A program made the translations under genes and the position numbers. Source: Paraburkholderia sp. FT54 (GTDB taxonomy: Bacteria > Pseudomonadota > Gammaproteobacteria > Burkholderiales > Burkholderiaceae). From it: DNA of 64,000 nucleotides. The stretch lies in the NCBI RefSeq assembly GCF_031585635.1, contig NZ_CP134195.1:3224001-3288000 (forward strand), written 5' to 3'. The number at the start of each line of letters is the position of its first letter. Positions within the stretch are counted from its first letter, which is position 1. A model generated the notes under the pieces. That model had not been told where the DNA came from. It searched no databases and saw only the letters and a list, made by a program, of their open reading frames with translations. Positions 1-10,186 of the stretch are shown one piece after another.

Positions 1-691
1 ACGGCCGCACGCCGTCGAGTTTGGCTGCCGCCGTCACCGCGCCGAATGGCGTGTCCAAGCGCTCGATCGCGGCCTCGTGGTGGCGCCCGTCGCTACGCCC
101 ATGAAAGACGAAGCGCGAAAATTCGGTCGTCGACGCGCCTTGATGCAGCAACAGCTTGTCGACCTGGACGTCGCGGACGTCGAGCTGCATCGGCAAGCGC
201 AAGTCTTGCGGCAGCTTCACCGGCCCGCTGCTGCTCGACGACGAAGAACCGACACGCGCGTCCACTGTGCCGACATGCAGATAGTCGATGGTGAAGCGCC
301 ACGGCTCGCGCGCCAGCGCCCAGCGGCCCGCCACGCGGTCGATCTGAATATCGGTGCCGCTGCCGTCGAGGCTGCGCCAGCGCACCTGCCGCAATTGCAG
401 GCCGTTGGCGAGGGCGCCGCGCTCGAGCGTGCCGCTCAGCTTGCCGCCAAGCAGCTTCACCGCCGCCTGCCACGCATAGGCGGTGCCGCGCTCGGTGGTC
501 AACGCGCCGTACAGCAAACCCACGGCCAACGCGAGGAACAACACCAGAACGGCCGTCGTCCACGCGAACGTTTTCAGCAGCAACCGGCCGAGCCGGCGCC
601 TGGGCGGCGGCGCCTCGGATGGCGGCGGCTGTCCTGGCGGTTGAGCGCCGGGCGGCTGCGCGGGAGGTTGGGCGGAAACGTCCGTGGTCAT
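1..691 (-). CDS. tamB: Translocation and assembly module protein TamB (N-terminal part, runs off the window)
   Basis: Only the first 230 codons are present; the gene continues beyond base 1. The product begins with a Pro/Gln-rich cytoplasmic stretch (residues about 7-30), then RRRLGRLLLK and one hydrophobic anchor at about 40-62, followed by a periplasmic region that looks like the start of the AsmA/TamB beta-helical repeat. TamB is an inner-membrane-anchored protein that spans the periplasm and works with TamA in outer-membrane protein assembly or lipid transport. It starts 28 bases after the tamA stop codon on the same strand, so the two are probably one transcript. Identity rests on this context and the anchor layout; the diagnostic C-terminal DUF490 domain is outside the window. 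Confidence 0.85.
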   Translation of the reverse strand, partial: MTTDVSAQPPAQPPGAQPPGQPPPSEAPPPRRRLGRLLLKTFAWTTAVLVLFLALAVGLLYGALTTERGTAYAWQAAVKLLGGKLSGTLERGALANGLQLRQVRWRSLDGSGTDIQIDRVAGRWALAREPWRFTIDYLHVGTVDARVGSSSSSSSGPVKLPQDLRLPMQLDVRDVQVDKLLLHQGASTTEFSRFVFHGRSDGRHHEAAIERLDTPFGAVTAAAKLDGVRP

Positions 692-719
692 GCGTGGATC
701 ATGTGAAAGCAGGTATTCA

Positions 720-2555
720 TCAGAAGGCGATGCCGAGCGTCAGATACGGCCGCACGCTGTTGTTGCGTATGCCGTACGCGACATCGACGTTGACCGGGCC
801 GACCGGGCTGCGCCAGCGCGCCCCGACGCCGACGCCGGGGTAAAAGACTTTCTCGCCCCATGTGTCCGTGGCGGTGCCGACGTCGAAGAACGCGGCCGCG
901 CCCCAGTCGTGGGTGAACCAGTGCTGGTACTCGGCCGTTCCCGTGACGAGGTACTTGGTGGGCAGCACCGAACCGTCGACGTTGTTACCGATACTCTGAT
1001 AGCCATAGCCGCGCACCGAATTCGAACCGCCCGCGCGAAACAGCAGCGAGGCCGGAATGCCGCTCGAAGGGCCGCTCGTGAACACGCCGCCGAGTTCGGC
1101 GCGAAACAGCACGAGGTCTTCCTTGCCGATCGGCAGATACTGCTGGCCGCGCGCGTAGCCGCGAATGAAGGTCTGGTCGGTCAGCGCGCCTTTGACCGCG
1201 AACCCCGCCTCGACGTGAATCAGGTTGCCGCTGCGCGGAAACAACGGGTCGTCGGTATTGCGCCGGGTCCACGACCAGGACGGCACGAGCGCGCGGCTCG
1301 TGGTCGGCGCCGCCGAGTTCTGATCGAGCCGGTCCTGGTAGTACAGGAGCGAGTAGTTGTAGTCGATGAATTGCGAGGTCCGGGCCCGCTGCACGCCGCC
1401 ACGGATACTGTAAATGCGCGTGTCGGAAACGTCGGTCGTGGTGTAGGACGCCAGCACGCTATTGGTCCACGCACGCTTTCCCGGCGGCATGGCGAGCTCA
1501 ATTTGCCCGTATTGCTGGATCTGGTCGACGCGGCCCTGGATGGTGAACGGCCACGCTTTGCCGAACGTGTCGAGATACGAATAGGCACCCTGGACCAGCG
1601 GACCGTTGTCCGTCGAGTAACCCACCCCGCCTCGAATGCTGTTGTACGGATATTCCGACACCTTCACGTGCACCGGCGTGTCGACCGGTTTGGCCGGGTC
1701 GCTGCCCACGTCGATCGCGACGCTCGCGTAGTACGGCGTGTTCTGCAACTGCCGCTGCAATTCGGTGATGCGCTGAACGTCGTAGATATCACCCTCGGAG
1801 ATCGGATTCACGTTCTCAACGATCTGTTCCGGATAGCGCCGCGTGCCCGATACGTCGAGCTTGCCCATCGTGAAAGTCGGGCCGCTGTCGTAGGTGACCG
1901 ACAGCGTGGCCTCGTGCGTGCGCGGATCGACTCGCGCCTCGGAGTGGTAAATCCTGGCGCCCAGATAGCGGCGCGCCTGCAACGCCCTCAGCGCCGCGTT
2001 CTTCGCGTCGTCCCAGTCGCCCTGCGAGAACGGATCGCCTTCGTGCAGCGAAAACGCGAAGCGCGCGGCGTTTTCCTGCTCAGGCGCCTCGGTCAGCACC
2101 GGCCCGCGAAACGATAGCGAAATCGACGAGACGACGGTCTGCGGACCCGGATCGACGCTCACCGTGACGCGCTTCGCATTGTCGATGGTGCGCACGTCCG
2201 TGCGCACGACCGGCGTGAAATAGCCCTGCGTGGAGGCCAGATCGCGCACCTGCTGGGGCGTGGCGGTAATCAGGAACTCGAACTGGTCCTCGCTGATGTC
2301 GGGGCGCTTGGCGAACCGCGCGATATCCAGATGCGCTTCGAGCAGCTTGCGCAACGAGCGCGGCGTGGCTTCGATATCGACCTTGTAGCTGGCTGCCGCC
2401 TTCGCGGCATGGGCGTTGCCGCTTGCCAGCGTCAGCATGACGAGGCTGAATGCGAGCCACGCGCGCAGCCAGCGCCGCATGGGCGTGCGATGCCCACGCC
2501 CGGAACCGGCCTTGCCGCGCCGCAGCCGCGGCTTGTCGATCGCACTCCCCGCCAA
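720..2555 (-). CDS. tamA: Autotransporter assembly complex outer-membrane protein TamA
   Basis: 611 codons from a TTG at 2555. The TTG is preceded at good spacing by GGAGGT, a much better ribosome site than the one before the ATG at 2480 (residue 26, MRRWLRAW), so the long start is preferred. A hydrophobic export signal lies at about residues 28-50, ending near NAHA. Next come POTRA-type repeats (about 55-280), then a BamA-like 16-stranded barrel containing YPYNSIRGGVGYS and RAGGSNSVRGYGYQSIG, which resembles the conserved VRGY/F motif of Omp85 proteins. The protein ends in Phe, the usual outer-membrane beta-signal. With TamB it forms the TAM complex. Confidence 0.93.
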   Translation of the reverse strand: MAGSAIDKPRLRRGKAGSGRGHRTPMRRWLRAWLAFSLVMLTLASGNAHAAKAAASYKVDIEATPRSLRKLLEAHLDIARFAKRPDISEDQFEFLITATPQQVRDLASTQGYFTPVVRTDVRTIDNAKRVTVSVDPGPQTVVSSISLSFRGPVLTEAPEQENAARFAFSLHEGDPFSQGDWDDAKNAALRALQARRYLGARIYHSEARVDPRTHEATLSVTYDSGPTFTMGKLDVSGTRRYPEQIVENVNPISEGDIYDVQRITELQRQLQNTPYYASVAIDVGSDPAKPVDTPVHVKVSEYPYNSIRGGVGYSTDNGPLVQGAYSYLDTFGKAWPFTIQGRVDQIQQYGQIELAMPPGKRAWTNSVLASYTTTDVSDTRIYSIRGGVQRARTSQFIDYNYSLLYYQDRLDQNSAAPTTSRALVPSWSWTRRNTDDPLFPRSGNLIHVEAGFAVKGALTDQTFIRGYARGQQYLPIGKEDLVLFRAELGGVFTSGPSSGIPASLLFRAGGSNSVRGYGYQSIGNNVDGSVLPTKYLVTGTAEYQHWFTHDWGAAAFFDVGTATDTWGEKVFYPGVGVGARWRSPVGPVNVDVAYGIRNNSVRPYLTLGIAF

Positions 2556-2791
2556 ACAGGACCTCCGGCGATGGTTGATGAATTTTGTCGCTCAGGCGCA
2601 CCGCGGCGGCCGGAGCACGCTATTTGACCACATCGGCGGGACGCCGCGAGATCTCTATAAATGCGTCCGCGGCTTGCCAGCGGGCGCGGCGCCCGCCTTC
2701 GACGCACGCCGCGCCGCGCGGGTTCCAGCTATTTTCATGCACCTCACGCCCGGTCTAGTCGCCGTTTTTCGACCGCGCCTCGCGCATGCGG

Positions 2792-2797
2792 TAAAAT
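2792..2797 (+). promoter_or_regulatory. Possible -10 element upstream of the DUF3460 gene
   Basis: TAAAAT lies about 90 bases before the DUF3460 start, with TTCGAC about 18 bases upstream as a weak -35. The stretch between tamA and this gene (2556-2887) is otherwise featureless. Pattern match only. Confidence 0.3.
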
Positions 2798-2887
2798 TAT
2801 GAAATAGCAGCGGCACCGCGCGAGCGCGAGGCAACTCGCCCATGCGCGCCGGGCAGCCGCCAATTCCCACACCACGGACGTCGAGCC

Positions 2888-3073
2888 ATGTATCAATCGG
2901 ACATCACCCAGTTCCTGAACCAGCTCAAGCAACAGAAGCCCAATCTGGAAGCCGAACAACGCCGCGGCCGCGCGTTGCTGTGGGACAAACAGCCGATCGA
3001 TCTGGAAGAACGCGCCGAGCAAAAAGCTTCGCGCGTAGAACAGACGCCTTACTCGTACTATCAAAACTTCTAA
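2888..3073 (+). CDS. DUF3460 family small protein
   Basis: 61 residues, charged and probably cytoplasmic, with no membrane segment or signal peptide. The sequence MYQSDITQFLNQLK, followed by a Glu/Arg-rich middle and a YSYYQNF tail, matches my memory of the short DUF3460 proteins of Burkholderiales, whose function is unknown. It sits four bases upstream of the scpA GTG start, so the two are probably translated from one message. That coupling hints at a housekeeping role near chromosome segregation but proves nothing. Confidence 0.75.
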   Translation: MYQSDITQFLNQLKQQKPNLEAEQRRGRALLWDKQPIDLEERAEQKASRVEQTPYSYYQNF

Positions 3074-3077
3074 GCGC

Positions 3078-3953
3078 GTGAGTCACGCCGACGAGGCCCA
3101 CGGCGCGCCGCCGGCCCCCGCCGACACCGCGCTCGCCGCGCCCGCCACCGATTCCACCCCGGACATCGTCGACGGCATTGCATTCGCACGCCTGTACGGC
3201 GAGCCGCTCTTCAAGCTGCCGACGGATCTGTACATCCCGCCGGACGCGCTCGAGGTGTTTCTCGAAACGTTCGAAGGACCGCTGGATCTGTTGCTGTACC
3301 TGATCCGCAAGCAGAACTTCAACGTGCTCGACATCCCGATGGCGGACGTCACGGTGCAGTACCTCGGCTACGTCGACCAGTTGCGCCAGACCAATCTCGA
3401 ACTCGCGTCCGAGTATCTGCTCATGGCCGCGATGCTGATCGAGATCAAGTCGCGCATGCTGCTGCCGGTAAAGAAGGCCGACAGCGGTGAAGAAGCCGAG
3501 GATCCGCGCGCGGAACTGGTGCGGCGCCTGCTCGAATACGAGCAGATGAAGCTCGCCGCACAACGCATCGACCAGTTGCCGCAACTCGGGCGCGACTTCC
3601 TGCGCGCCGAGGTCTATATCGAGCAAAGCATCACGCCGCGCTTTCCGGACGTGAACAGCGAAGACCTGCGCGCCGCGTGGGCCGACGTGATCAAACGCGC
3701 CAAGCTGGTCCAGCATCACAAGATTTCCCGCGAAGAGCTGTCGGTGCGCGAGCATATGAGCTCGATCCTGCGGCAGCTGCAGAACGCGCGCTTTATCGAA
3801 TTCTCCGATCTGTTCGACACGAGCAAGGGCGTGCCGGTGGTCGTGGTGAATTTCATCGCCGTGCTCGAGCTGTGCCGCGAATCGCTCGTCGAAATCACCC
3901 AGGCGGAACCGTTCGCACCGATCTATGTGCGCCTCGCCTATTTGCCCGCCTGA
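3078..3953 (+). CDS. scpA: Segregation and condensation protein A (ScpA, kleisin)
   Basis: 291 residues from a GTG start four bases after the DUF3460 stop. ScpA is the kleisin subunit that bridges SMC heads in bacterial condensin. The hallmark FEGPLDLLLYLIRKQNFNV lies near residues 64-82, followed by the helical YLLMAAMLIEIKSRMLLP segment and a C-terminal winged helix (FSDLF ... VVVNFIAVLELC). An N-terminal extension of about 45 residues rich in Ala and Pro precedes the conserved core, as is common in Burkholderia. No scpB is seen next to it. The gene is followed by panC and panD in the same direction. Confidence 0.94.
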   Translation: MSHADEAHGAPPAPADTALAAPATDSTPDIVDGIAFARLYGEPLFKLPTDLYIPPDALEVFLETFEGPLDLLLYLIRKQNFNVLDIPMADVTVQYLGYVDQLRQTNLELASEYLLMAAMLIEIKSRMLLPVKKADSGEEAEDPRAELVRRLLEYEQMKLAAQRIDQLPQLGRDFLRAEVYIEQSITPRFPDVNSEDLRAAWADVIKRAKLVQHHKISREELSVREHMSSILRQLQNARFIEFSDLFDTSKGVPVVVVNFIAVLELCRESLVEITQAEPFAPIYVRLAYLPA

Positions 3954-4973
<1,020 letters not shown>

Positions 4974-5022
4974 AGCCGTCTTGGATCGCATAGACACGCA
5001 AAGAAATCTCACAGGATTGGTC

Positions 5023-5409
5023 ATGCAACGCAACATGCTGAAGTCGAAGATCCACCGCGTCGCCGTCACGCACTGCGAATTGCACTACGAAGGCTCGTGC
5101 GCGATCGACGAAGATTTGCTGGAAGCGGCGAACATCGTCGAAAACGAGCGGATCGACATCTGGAACATCAACAACGGCGAGCGTTTCTCGACCTACGCGA
5201 TCAAGGGCGAACGCGGCAGCGGCATGATTTCGCTGAACGGCTCGGCTGCGCGGCGCGCGCAGCTGGGCGATCTGGTGATCATCGCGGCGTTCGCGGTGGT
5301 GGACGAAGCGGAACTGAAGGCCGGCTGGAAGCCGGACCTGGTATTCGTGGACGACAACAACAAGATCAAGGGCAGCCGCGATCACGTGCCGACGCAAAAT
5401 TGGACGTGA
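5023..5409 (+). CDS. panD: Aspartate 1-decarboxylase proenzyme
   Basis: 128 residues from the ATG at 5023 ([17 protein letters not shown]); an upstream in-frame start at 4981 would add a non-family N-terminus. PanD makes beta-alanine from L-aspartate. The proenzyme self-cleaves between Gly24 and Ser25, seen here as YEG|SCAID, to create the pyruvoyl cofactor on Ser25. Lys9 and Tyr22, and the [12 protein letters not shown] and [11 protein letters not shown] segments, match the family. It forms an operon with panC. A near copy of its last codons occurs 100 bases downstream (see findings). Confidence 0.97.
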   Translation: MQRNMLKSKIHRVAVTHCELHYEGSCAIDEDLLEAANIVENERIDIWNINNGERFSTYAIKGERGSGMISLNGSAARRAQLGDLVIIAAFAVVDEAELKAGWKPDLVFVDDNNKIKGSRDHVPTQNWT

Positions 5410-5511
5410 GCGCCCTGTGGTGGCCTTGAGCGTTCGTTACGCTCACCGCGCGGAGGTCCCCGTTGGGTATGCCACGGCGCGGGGGCGTCAGACGCAAAAC
5501 TGGACCTGAGC
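5391..5511 (+). repeat. Two near-identical 21-base segments spaced 100 bases apart
   Basis: The end of panD, gacgcaaaaYtggacStgag, is found at 5391-5410 and again at 5491-5510 with two differences. The second copy is non-coding. The stretch 5410-5610 between panD and the convergent parA-like gene has no credible gene. Confidence 0.55.
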
Positions 5512-5610
5512 ACCTCGTAGTCCGCTGACGCGCGCCCCGCGAAGAAGCCCTGCGGACTTGCAACGTGGGCTGCATCATCCAGCGGGCGGCACACCGCCTG
5601 CCCTGCCGCC

Positions 5611-6249
5611 TCAACCCTTCTTGCCGGTCCCGTTAGTCCATTCGACGATCGGCTGCCACTGCTCCAGATCCTTCTCCACCCGGCTTTTCGCGACGTCCCA
5701 CAAGGTCAGGCCGTGAGCCGCCAGTTGCACGTAATTCTGCGTATCGCGCAAAAAGCCCAGCACCGGCAGTTTCAAACCCTCGACAAAGCGATGCAGTTGC
5801 TCCGCCGAGCGCGTGCGCGCATCGACGCGCATGCCGACCACGCCGATTTCGATCGCGCCCTTCCTGACCGCCTTCTCCTTGGCCAGCCGCTCGAGGAATT
5901 CCTGGGTGGCGAGAATATCGAATATGGACGGCTGGAGCGGCACGATCACCTTGTCGGCCAGATCCAGCGCGATGCCCAGACGATTGCCGTGCAGCCCGGC
6001 CGGGGTATCGATGACGGCGTGCTCCAGCCCTTTGGGCGGTTTGGCCGGCGAATCCTGATTGATTTCCCAGGTTTCGATGGGCGGCAGCGTGTCGGGCCGC
6101 AACGACAACCACGCGTGCGCGGAATGCTGCTTGTCCAGGTCCGCCAGCGCGACCCATTCGCCGGCCGCGGCGAAATAGCCGGCCAGATTGGTCGACAGCG
6201 TGCTTTTACCCACGCCGCCCTTCGGATTCGCCACCACGATCACCGTCAT
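5611..6249 (-). CDS. ParA/MinD-family partition ATPase, orphan
   Basis: 212 residues from the ATG at 6249, which has GGGAGA upstream at good spacing; the frame is open further upstream, but that part lacks family similarity. The deviant Walker A motif KGGVGKST (residues 10-17) at the extreme N-terminus is followed by ALADLDKQHSA and VIDTPAG (Walker B-like), the layout of small ParA-type ATPases. No parB is adjacent, and 212 residues is short compared with chromosomal ParA (about 260). It may position another cargo, such as a plasmid, a protein cluster or a polyhydroxyalkanoate granule; the sequence does not say which. It is transcribed away from the thioesterase gene. Confidence 0.85.
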   Translation of the reverse strand: MTVIVVANPKGGVGKSTLSTNLAGYFAAAGEWVALADLDKQHSAHAWLSLRPDTLPPIETWEINQDSPAKPPKGLEHAVIDTPAGLHGNRLGIALDLADKVIVPLQPSIFDILATQEFLERLAKEKAVRKGAIEIGVVGMRVDARTRSAEQLHRFVEGLKLPVLGFLRDTQNYVQLAAHGLTLWDVAKSRVEKDLEQWQPIVEWTNGTGKKG

Positions 6250-6468
6250 GAATTCTCCCGGAAAGAAGGCTGGACGCCGCCAGCCGGTTTGCCGCGTAGT
6301 TGCTCTGACATGCGCAAGTGTGCCCGGTTTGTGCCGGACTCGTGCCGGGTTCAGACCCACCTGTCGATCCAGCCGTTGATAATATCGACAAATGCACTTT
6401 GGCCGAAGCCCCCAAACGGGTAATTGGCCGCCGTACCCGCTGATTTTTCCATCGAGGAACCGAATTTC

Positions 6469-6888
6469 ATGAGCAAACTCCGCCCGGAATACACCGTCGA
6501 ACACCTCCATGACCGCCAGAAAGGCTCGCTGCCCGACTTGCTGGGCGTGCGTGTGCTGTCGTTGGAAGAAGGCGTCCTGACCGCGGAATTGACCGTGCGC
6601 AAGGAATTGCTCGCGCCGAACGGCTTTTTGCATGCCGCCACCGTAATCGGCCTCGCCGACACCGCCTGTGGCTACGCGTGCCTCGCGCATCTGCCGGAGA
6701 CAGCGCGTAATTTCACGACCGTCGAGCTAAAAAGCAATTTTCTCGGTACGGCGACGGAGGGGACGCTTCGGGCGGTCGCCAAGGGCGTGCATCTCGGGCG
6801 CAGCACGCAGGTGTGGGACGCCACAGTCACCGATCCGAACGGCAAGACAATGGCGCTGTTTCGTTGCACGCAGATCGTGTTGTATTGA
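6469..6888 (+). CDS. PaaI-type hotdog-fold thioesterase
   Basis: 139 residues from the ATG at 6469, with GAGGAA about 10 bases upstream. The hotdog signature is clear: APNGFLHAATVIGLADTACGYAC (long central helix) and TTVELKSNFLGTATEGTLRAVA, then GRSTQVWDATVTD. Members hydrolyse acyl- or aryl-CoA thioesters; the substrate here is unknown. It lies divergent from the parA-like gene across 219 bases that must hold both promoters. No further operon partner is present, because the next gene (cobQ) converges on it. Confidence 0.88.
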   Translation: MSKLRPEYTVEHLHDRQKGSLPDLLGVRVLSLEEGVLTAELTVRKELLAPNGFLHAATVIGLADTACGYACLAHLPETARNFTTVELKSNFLGTATEGTLRAVAKGVHLGRSTQVWDATVTDPNGKTMALFRCTQIVLY

Positions 6889-7020
6889 TTGGGCGAGAGA
6901 GGCGGCCGGGAACGGAATCGATGTCAGAACTTCATTCGAACCATAGGGAGCGAAAAACCGACGCCTAGGCCTTGATTGTTCCCCACTGCGATCTAATCAA
7001 GACTTCCTGCCAGATCCCGC

Positions 7021-8535
7021 TTATCCAATCGCGGCAAAAAGCTTCGGCAGATCGAGGTGCTCGGCCAGCGTGTCCGCGAGACGTTCCAGCGACGCCTCCC
7101 GCAATGCCGGATAGTCGATTTCCTCGGCATCGCTCAAACCCGCCCACGCGAGCAACGCGGCGCACGCGGCCGGCGTGTCGAACAGACCATGCACGTAAGT
7201 CGCGAGAATCTGTCCATCGGCGGAAATCGCGCCGTCGGGATGCGCCGCCCGCGCGTCGCCCAATTGCAGCGCGGGGTGGTCCAGTGCCGGACCGCGCGTC
7301 TCGCCCATATGGATCTCGTAGCCGGCCACGTCGGGCGAGCCGGGCAACGCGAGGCGTCCGGTCACATTCTTCAGCGTCTTGTCGCGCGTGAGCACCGTCG
7401 AGTAGTCGAGCCAGCCAAGTCCCGCGGACGTACCCGGCGCGCCCTCCACCCCATGCGGATCAGCCACTTCGCGCCCGAGCATCTGCATGCCGCCGCAAAT
7501 GCCGATCACGCGGCCGCCGTAACGCAAATGCTTTTGCAGCACCGCATCCCAGCCTTGCGCGCGCAGAAACGCCAGATCGCCGGGCACATTCTTCGAGCCC
7601 GGCAGGATGATCAGATCGGCCGGTGGCGGCGGTGTGCCGCTTCGTACGTAATGAAAATCGACCTGCGGGTGCGCGCGCAGCGCGTCGAAATCCGTGTGAT
7701 TGCTGATGTGCGGCAGCACCGGCACGACCACCCGCAGCATGCGGCTCGCGCCGCCGCTGTGCGCCGCGCGCAATTCGGGCGGCAGCATGTCTTCGGCGTC
7801 GAGCGTCAGCCCGTGCAGATAGGGAACGACGCCGAGCACCGGCTTGCCGGTCCTGGCTTCGAGCCAGTCCAAACCGGGCTTGAGCAAACTGACGTCGCCG
7901 CGAAAGCGGTTGATGATGAAGCCGCGCACCCGCGCCTGCTCGCTCGCCGACAGGCACGCGAGCGTGCCCGTGAGATGAGCGAACACGCCGCCGCGGTCGA
8001 TGTCGGCCACCAGCACGACCGGACAATCGACAGCCTCCGCGAAACCCATGTTGGCGATGTCGCGATCCCGCAGATTGATCTCGGCCGGACTACCCGCGCC
8101 TTCGACAAAAATCGTCTCATACGCCGCCTGCAGACGCGCATACGATTGCAGCACCGCTTCGAACGCGACGGGTTTGTAGTCGTGGTACGCACGCGCGTCG
8201 AGATTCATGCGCGCCTTGCCGTGGATGATCACCTGCGCGCCGCGGTCGCTGGTCGGCTTGAGCAGCACCGGGTTCAGATCGGTGTGCGCGGCAATGCCCG
8301 CGGCAACAGCCTGCAACGCCTGCGCGCGGCCGATCTCGCCGCCGTCCACGGTCACCGCGCTATTGAGCGCCATGTTCTGCGGCTTGAACGGCGCGACCCG
8401 CACCCCGGCGCGGCGCGCAAGCCGACACAGACCGGCAACCAGCGTGCTCTTGCCGGCATCGGACGTGGTGCCCTGAATCATCAGCGTGCCGCGCGGCACG
8501 GGTACGGCGTCAGGCGGGGTCGAAGTGGTGGTCAC
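7021..8535 (-). CDS. cobQ: Adenosylcobyric acid synthase (glutamine-hydrolysing)
   Basis: About 504 residues from a GTG at 8535; a TTG at 8565 would add ten residues but has no ribosome site. The enzyme amidates four side chains of adenosylcobyrinate a,c-diamide. The N-terminal dethiobiotin-synthetase-like ATPase has [10 protein letters not shown] as its P-loop and [15 protein letters not shown]. The C-terminal class I glutamine amidotransferase has the nucleophile loop [12 protein letters not shown]. It is divergent from cobU, sharing the 161-base gap 8536-8696. Earlier corrin-ring genes are absent from the window, so cobQ here may belong to a pathway completed elsewhere in the genome. Confidence 0.96.
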   Translation of the reverse strand: MTTTSTPPDAVPVPRGTLMIQGTTSDAGKSTLVAGLCRLARRAGVRVAPFKPQNMALNSAVTVDGGEIGRAQALQAVAAGIAAHTDLNPVLLKPTSDRGAQVIIHGKARMNLDARAYHDYKPVAFEAVLQSYARLQAAYETIFVEGAGSPAEINLRDRDIANMGFAEAVDCPVVLVADIDRGGVFAHLTGTLACLSASEQARVRGFIINRFRGDVSLLKPGLDWLEARTGKPVLGVVPYLHGLTLDAEDMLPPELRAAHSGGASRMLRVVVPVLPHISNHTDFDALRAHPQVDFHYVRSGTPPPPADLIILPGSKNVPGDLAFLRAQGWDAVLQKHLRYGGRVIGICGGMQMLGREVADPHGVEGAPGTSAGLGWLDYSTVLTRDKTLKNVTGRLALPGSPDVAGYEIHMGETRGPALDHPALQLGDARAAHPDGAISADGQILATYVHGLFDTPAACAALLAWAGLSDAEEIDYPALREASLERLADTLAEHLDLPKLFAAIG

Positions 8536-8684
8536 GGAATCTCGGGCTCGGCGGTGAACAGGCAATCAATCAGGCAATCATTCGGACCGTTGCGATAAAG
8601 CAAGCCGCAACGCATCCGTCGTACAGCGGCGCAACGCATGGAACGCGGCATTATCCCATCGCGCCGGCCCACGCTGCACGCCGG

Positions 8685-8690
8685 TACAAT
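8685..8690 (+). promoter_or_regulatory. -10-like TACAAT immediately before cobU
   Basis: TACAAT, preceded by GG in an extended -10 context (CCGGTACAAT), ends only six bases before the cobU ATG at 8697. If it is used, transcription would begin at or next to the start codon, giving a leaderless message. No Shine-Dalgarno sequence is visible before cobU, which fits. Confidence 0.4.
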
Positions 8691-8696
8691 CACGCG

Positions 8697-9251
8697 ATGA
8701 CTCCCCGCGACCTCACCTTCGTACTCGGCGGCGCCCGTTCGGGCAAGAGCGTGCACGCCGAACAGCTTGCCACCGACAGCGCCCTGCCCGTCACCTACAT
8801 CGCCACTGCACGCGTAGCGCACGACGTCGAGTTCAGCGCACGCATCGCGCACCATCGCGAGCGGCGTCCGGTGCATTGGCAACTGTTCGAAGCGGACGTC
8901 GATCTCGCCGGCGCCGTGACGCAAACCGACGCGCCCGGCCACTGCATCCTGATCGATTGCCTGACGCTGTGGCTTGCCAATCTGCTCTGTCCGCCCGAAG
9001 GCGATGCTCTCCCGCTCGATCGATATCACGCGCATGTCGCCGCGCTAGAAACGGCGCTCGTCAACACGCAAGGGAAGGTCATCGTGGTCAGCAACGAAAT
9101 CGGCTTGGGCGTGGTGCCGCTCGGCGCGGCCACGCGTCTTTACGTCGACGAACTCGGGCGGCTCAACCAGCGCATCGCCGCGTTGAGCACCCAGGCCACG
9201 ATGATGGTCGCCGGTTTGCCGCTCGCGCTGAAAACCGCGAGCCACGCATAA
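8697..9251 (+). CDS. cobU: Adenosylcobinamide kinase / adenosylcobinamide-phosphate guanylyltransferase
   Basis: 184 residues, the full length for CobU/CobP. It phosphorylates adenosylcobinamide and transfers GMP to make AdoCbi-GDP. The P-loop GGARSGKS (residues 11-18) directly follows the first strand. A HHRERRP segment lies where the guanylylated His of CobU is expected, and VVSNEIGLGVVPLG matches the conserved guanylyltransferase signature. The stop codon overlaps the cbiB ATG by one base (TAATG). It is the first gene of the forward operon cobU-cbiB-cobD-btuF. Confidence 0.96.
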   Translation: MTPRDLTFVLGGARSGKSVHAEQLATDSALPVTYIATARVAHDVEFSARIAHHRERRPVHWQLFEADVDLAGAVTQTDAPGHCILIDCLTLWLANLLCPPEGDALPLDRYHAHVAALETALVNTQGKVIVVSNEIGLGVVPLGAATRLYVDELGRLNQRIAALSTQATMMVAGLPLALKTASHA

Positions 9252-10186
9252 TGCTGTCGCTCCCGCTTCTCGTGACACTGACCACCGCGGGTGTCGTCGT
9301 CGACCGCTGGTTCGGCGAGCCGCGCACGGCTCATCCGCTGGTGGGCTTCGGCAAATGGGCGATGCGTCTGGAAAAGCGCTACAACACCGGCCGGCGCTTG
9401 CGGCTCAAAGGACTGCTGGCGTGGTCGCTGGCAGTGATGCCGCCGGTGCTGATCGCGTGGTGTCTGGTCGCCGTGCTGCCGTTTTTCGCGGCCTGCGTGG
9501 TGCATGTCCTGTTGCTGTGGTTCGCGCTCGGCGCGCGCAGTCTGCACGAGCACATTGCGCCGATCGCGCAGGCACTGGCGCAGCGCGATCTCGCCCAGGC
9601 ACGCTTGCTGACCGCGCGCATCGTCTCGCGCGAAACCGCGGATGCCGACGAAGGCGCGTTATCGCGCGCTGCCGTCGAATCCGCGCTCGAAAACGGCAAC
9701 GACGCGATCTTCGGCGCGCTGTTCTGGTTCGCCATCGCGGGCGGTCCGGGCGCGCTCGGGTTTCGTCTCGCCAACACGCTCGATGCCATGTGGGGTTATC
9801 GCACGCCGCGCTATTTGCGCTACGGCTGGGCCGCCGCGCGTATCGACGACGTGCTCAACTGGATTCCCGCGCGTCTGACCGCCGCCAGCTATGCGCTGCT
9901 CGGCGACACGCGCACCGCGTGGCGCTGCTGGCGCGAGCAGGCGCCGCGCTGGGACAGCCCGAACGCCGGTCCGGTAATGGCCTCCGGCGCAGGGAGTCTG
10001 AACGTGCTGATCGGCGGCCCGGCGGTCTATCACGGCGCGCTCGAACACCGGCCGACACTCGGTTTCGGGCATTCCGCCAAAGCCAGCCACGTGAGCGCCG
10101 CGTTGATGCTGGTCGAGCGCACGGTCATTTTGTGGCTGGCGGTGCTGATCGTGCTCGCGCTGTTGAGCGTGCCCTTTCATGGTTGA
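9251..10186 (+). CDS. cbiB: Adenosylcobinamide-phosphate synthase (CbiB/CobD type)
   Basis: 311 residues, a polytopic inner-membrane protein. It condenses adenosylcobyric acid with (R)-1-amino-2-propanol phosphate or its precursor to give adenosylcobinamide phosphate. Visible family marks are the N-terminal VVDRWFGEPRTAHPLVGFGK, the middle ESALENGNDAIFGALFWFAIAGGPGALGFRLANTLDAMWGYR, and the late MASGAGSLNVLIGGPAVYHG. Several hydrophobic helices occur at about residues 1-16, 57-95 and 285-308. The start is coupled to cobU by overlap, and the end overlaps the next gene by eight bases. Confidence 0.95.
   Translation: MLSLPLLVTLTTAGVVVDRWFGEPRTAHPLVGFGKWAMRLEKRYNTGRRLRLKGLLAWSLAVMPPVLIAWCLVAVLPFFAACVVHVLLLWFALGARSLHEHIAPIAQALAQRDLAQARLLTARIVSRETADADEGALSRAAVESALENGNDAIFGALFWFAIAGGPGALGFRLANTLDAMWGYRTPRYLRYGWAAARIDDVLNWIPARLTAASYALLGDTRTAWRCWREQAPRWDSPNAGPVMASGAGSLNVLIGGPAVYHGALEHRPTLGFGHSAKASHVSAALMLVERTVILWLAVLIVLALLSVPFHG

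Noticed and set aside
684..2117. Long open frame (477 codons) on the plus strand
   Set aside because: Antisense to tamA, Arg/His-rich composition without any family motif; typical shadow of a high-GC gene.
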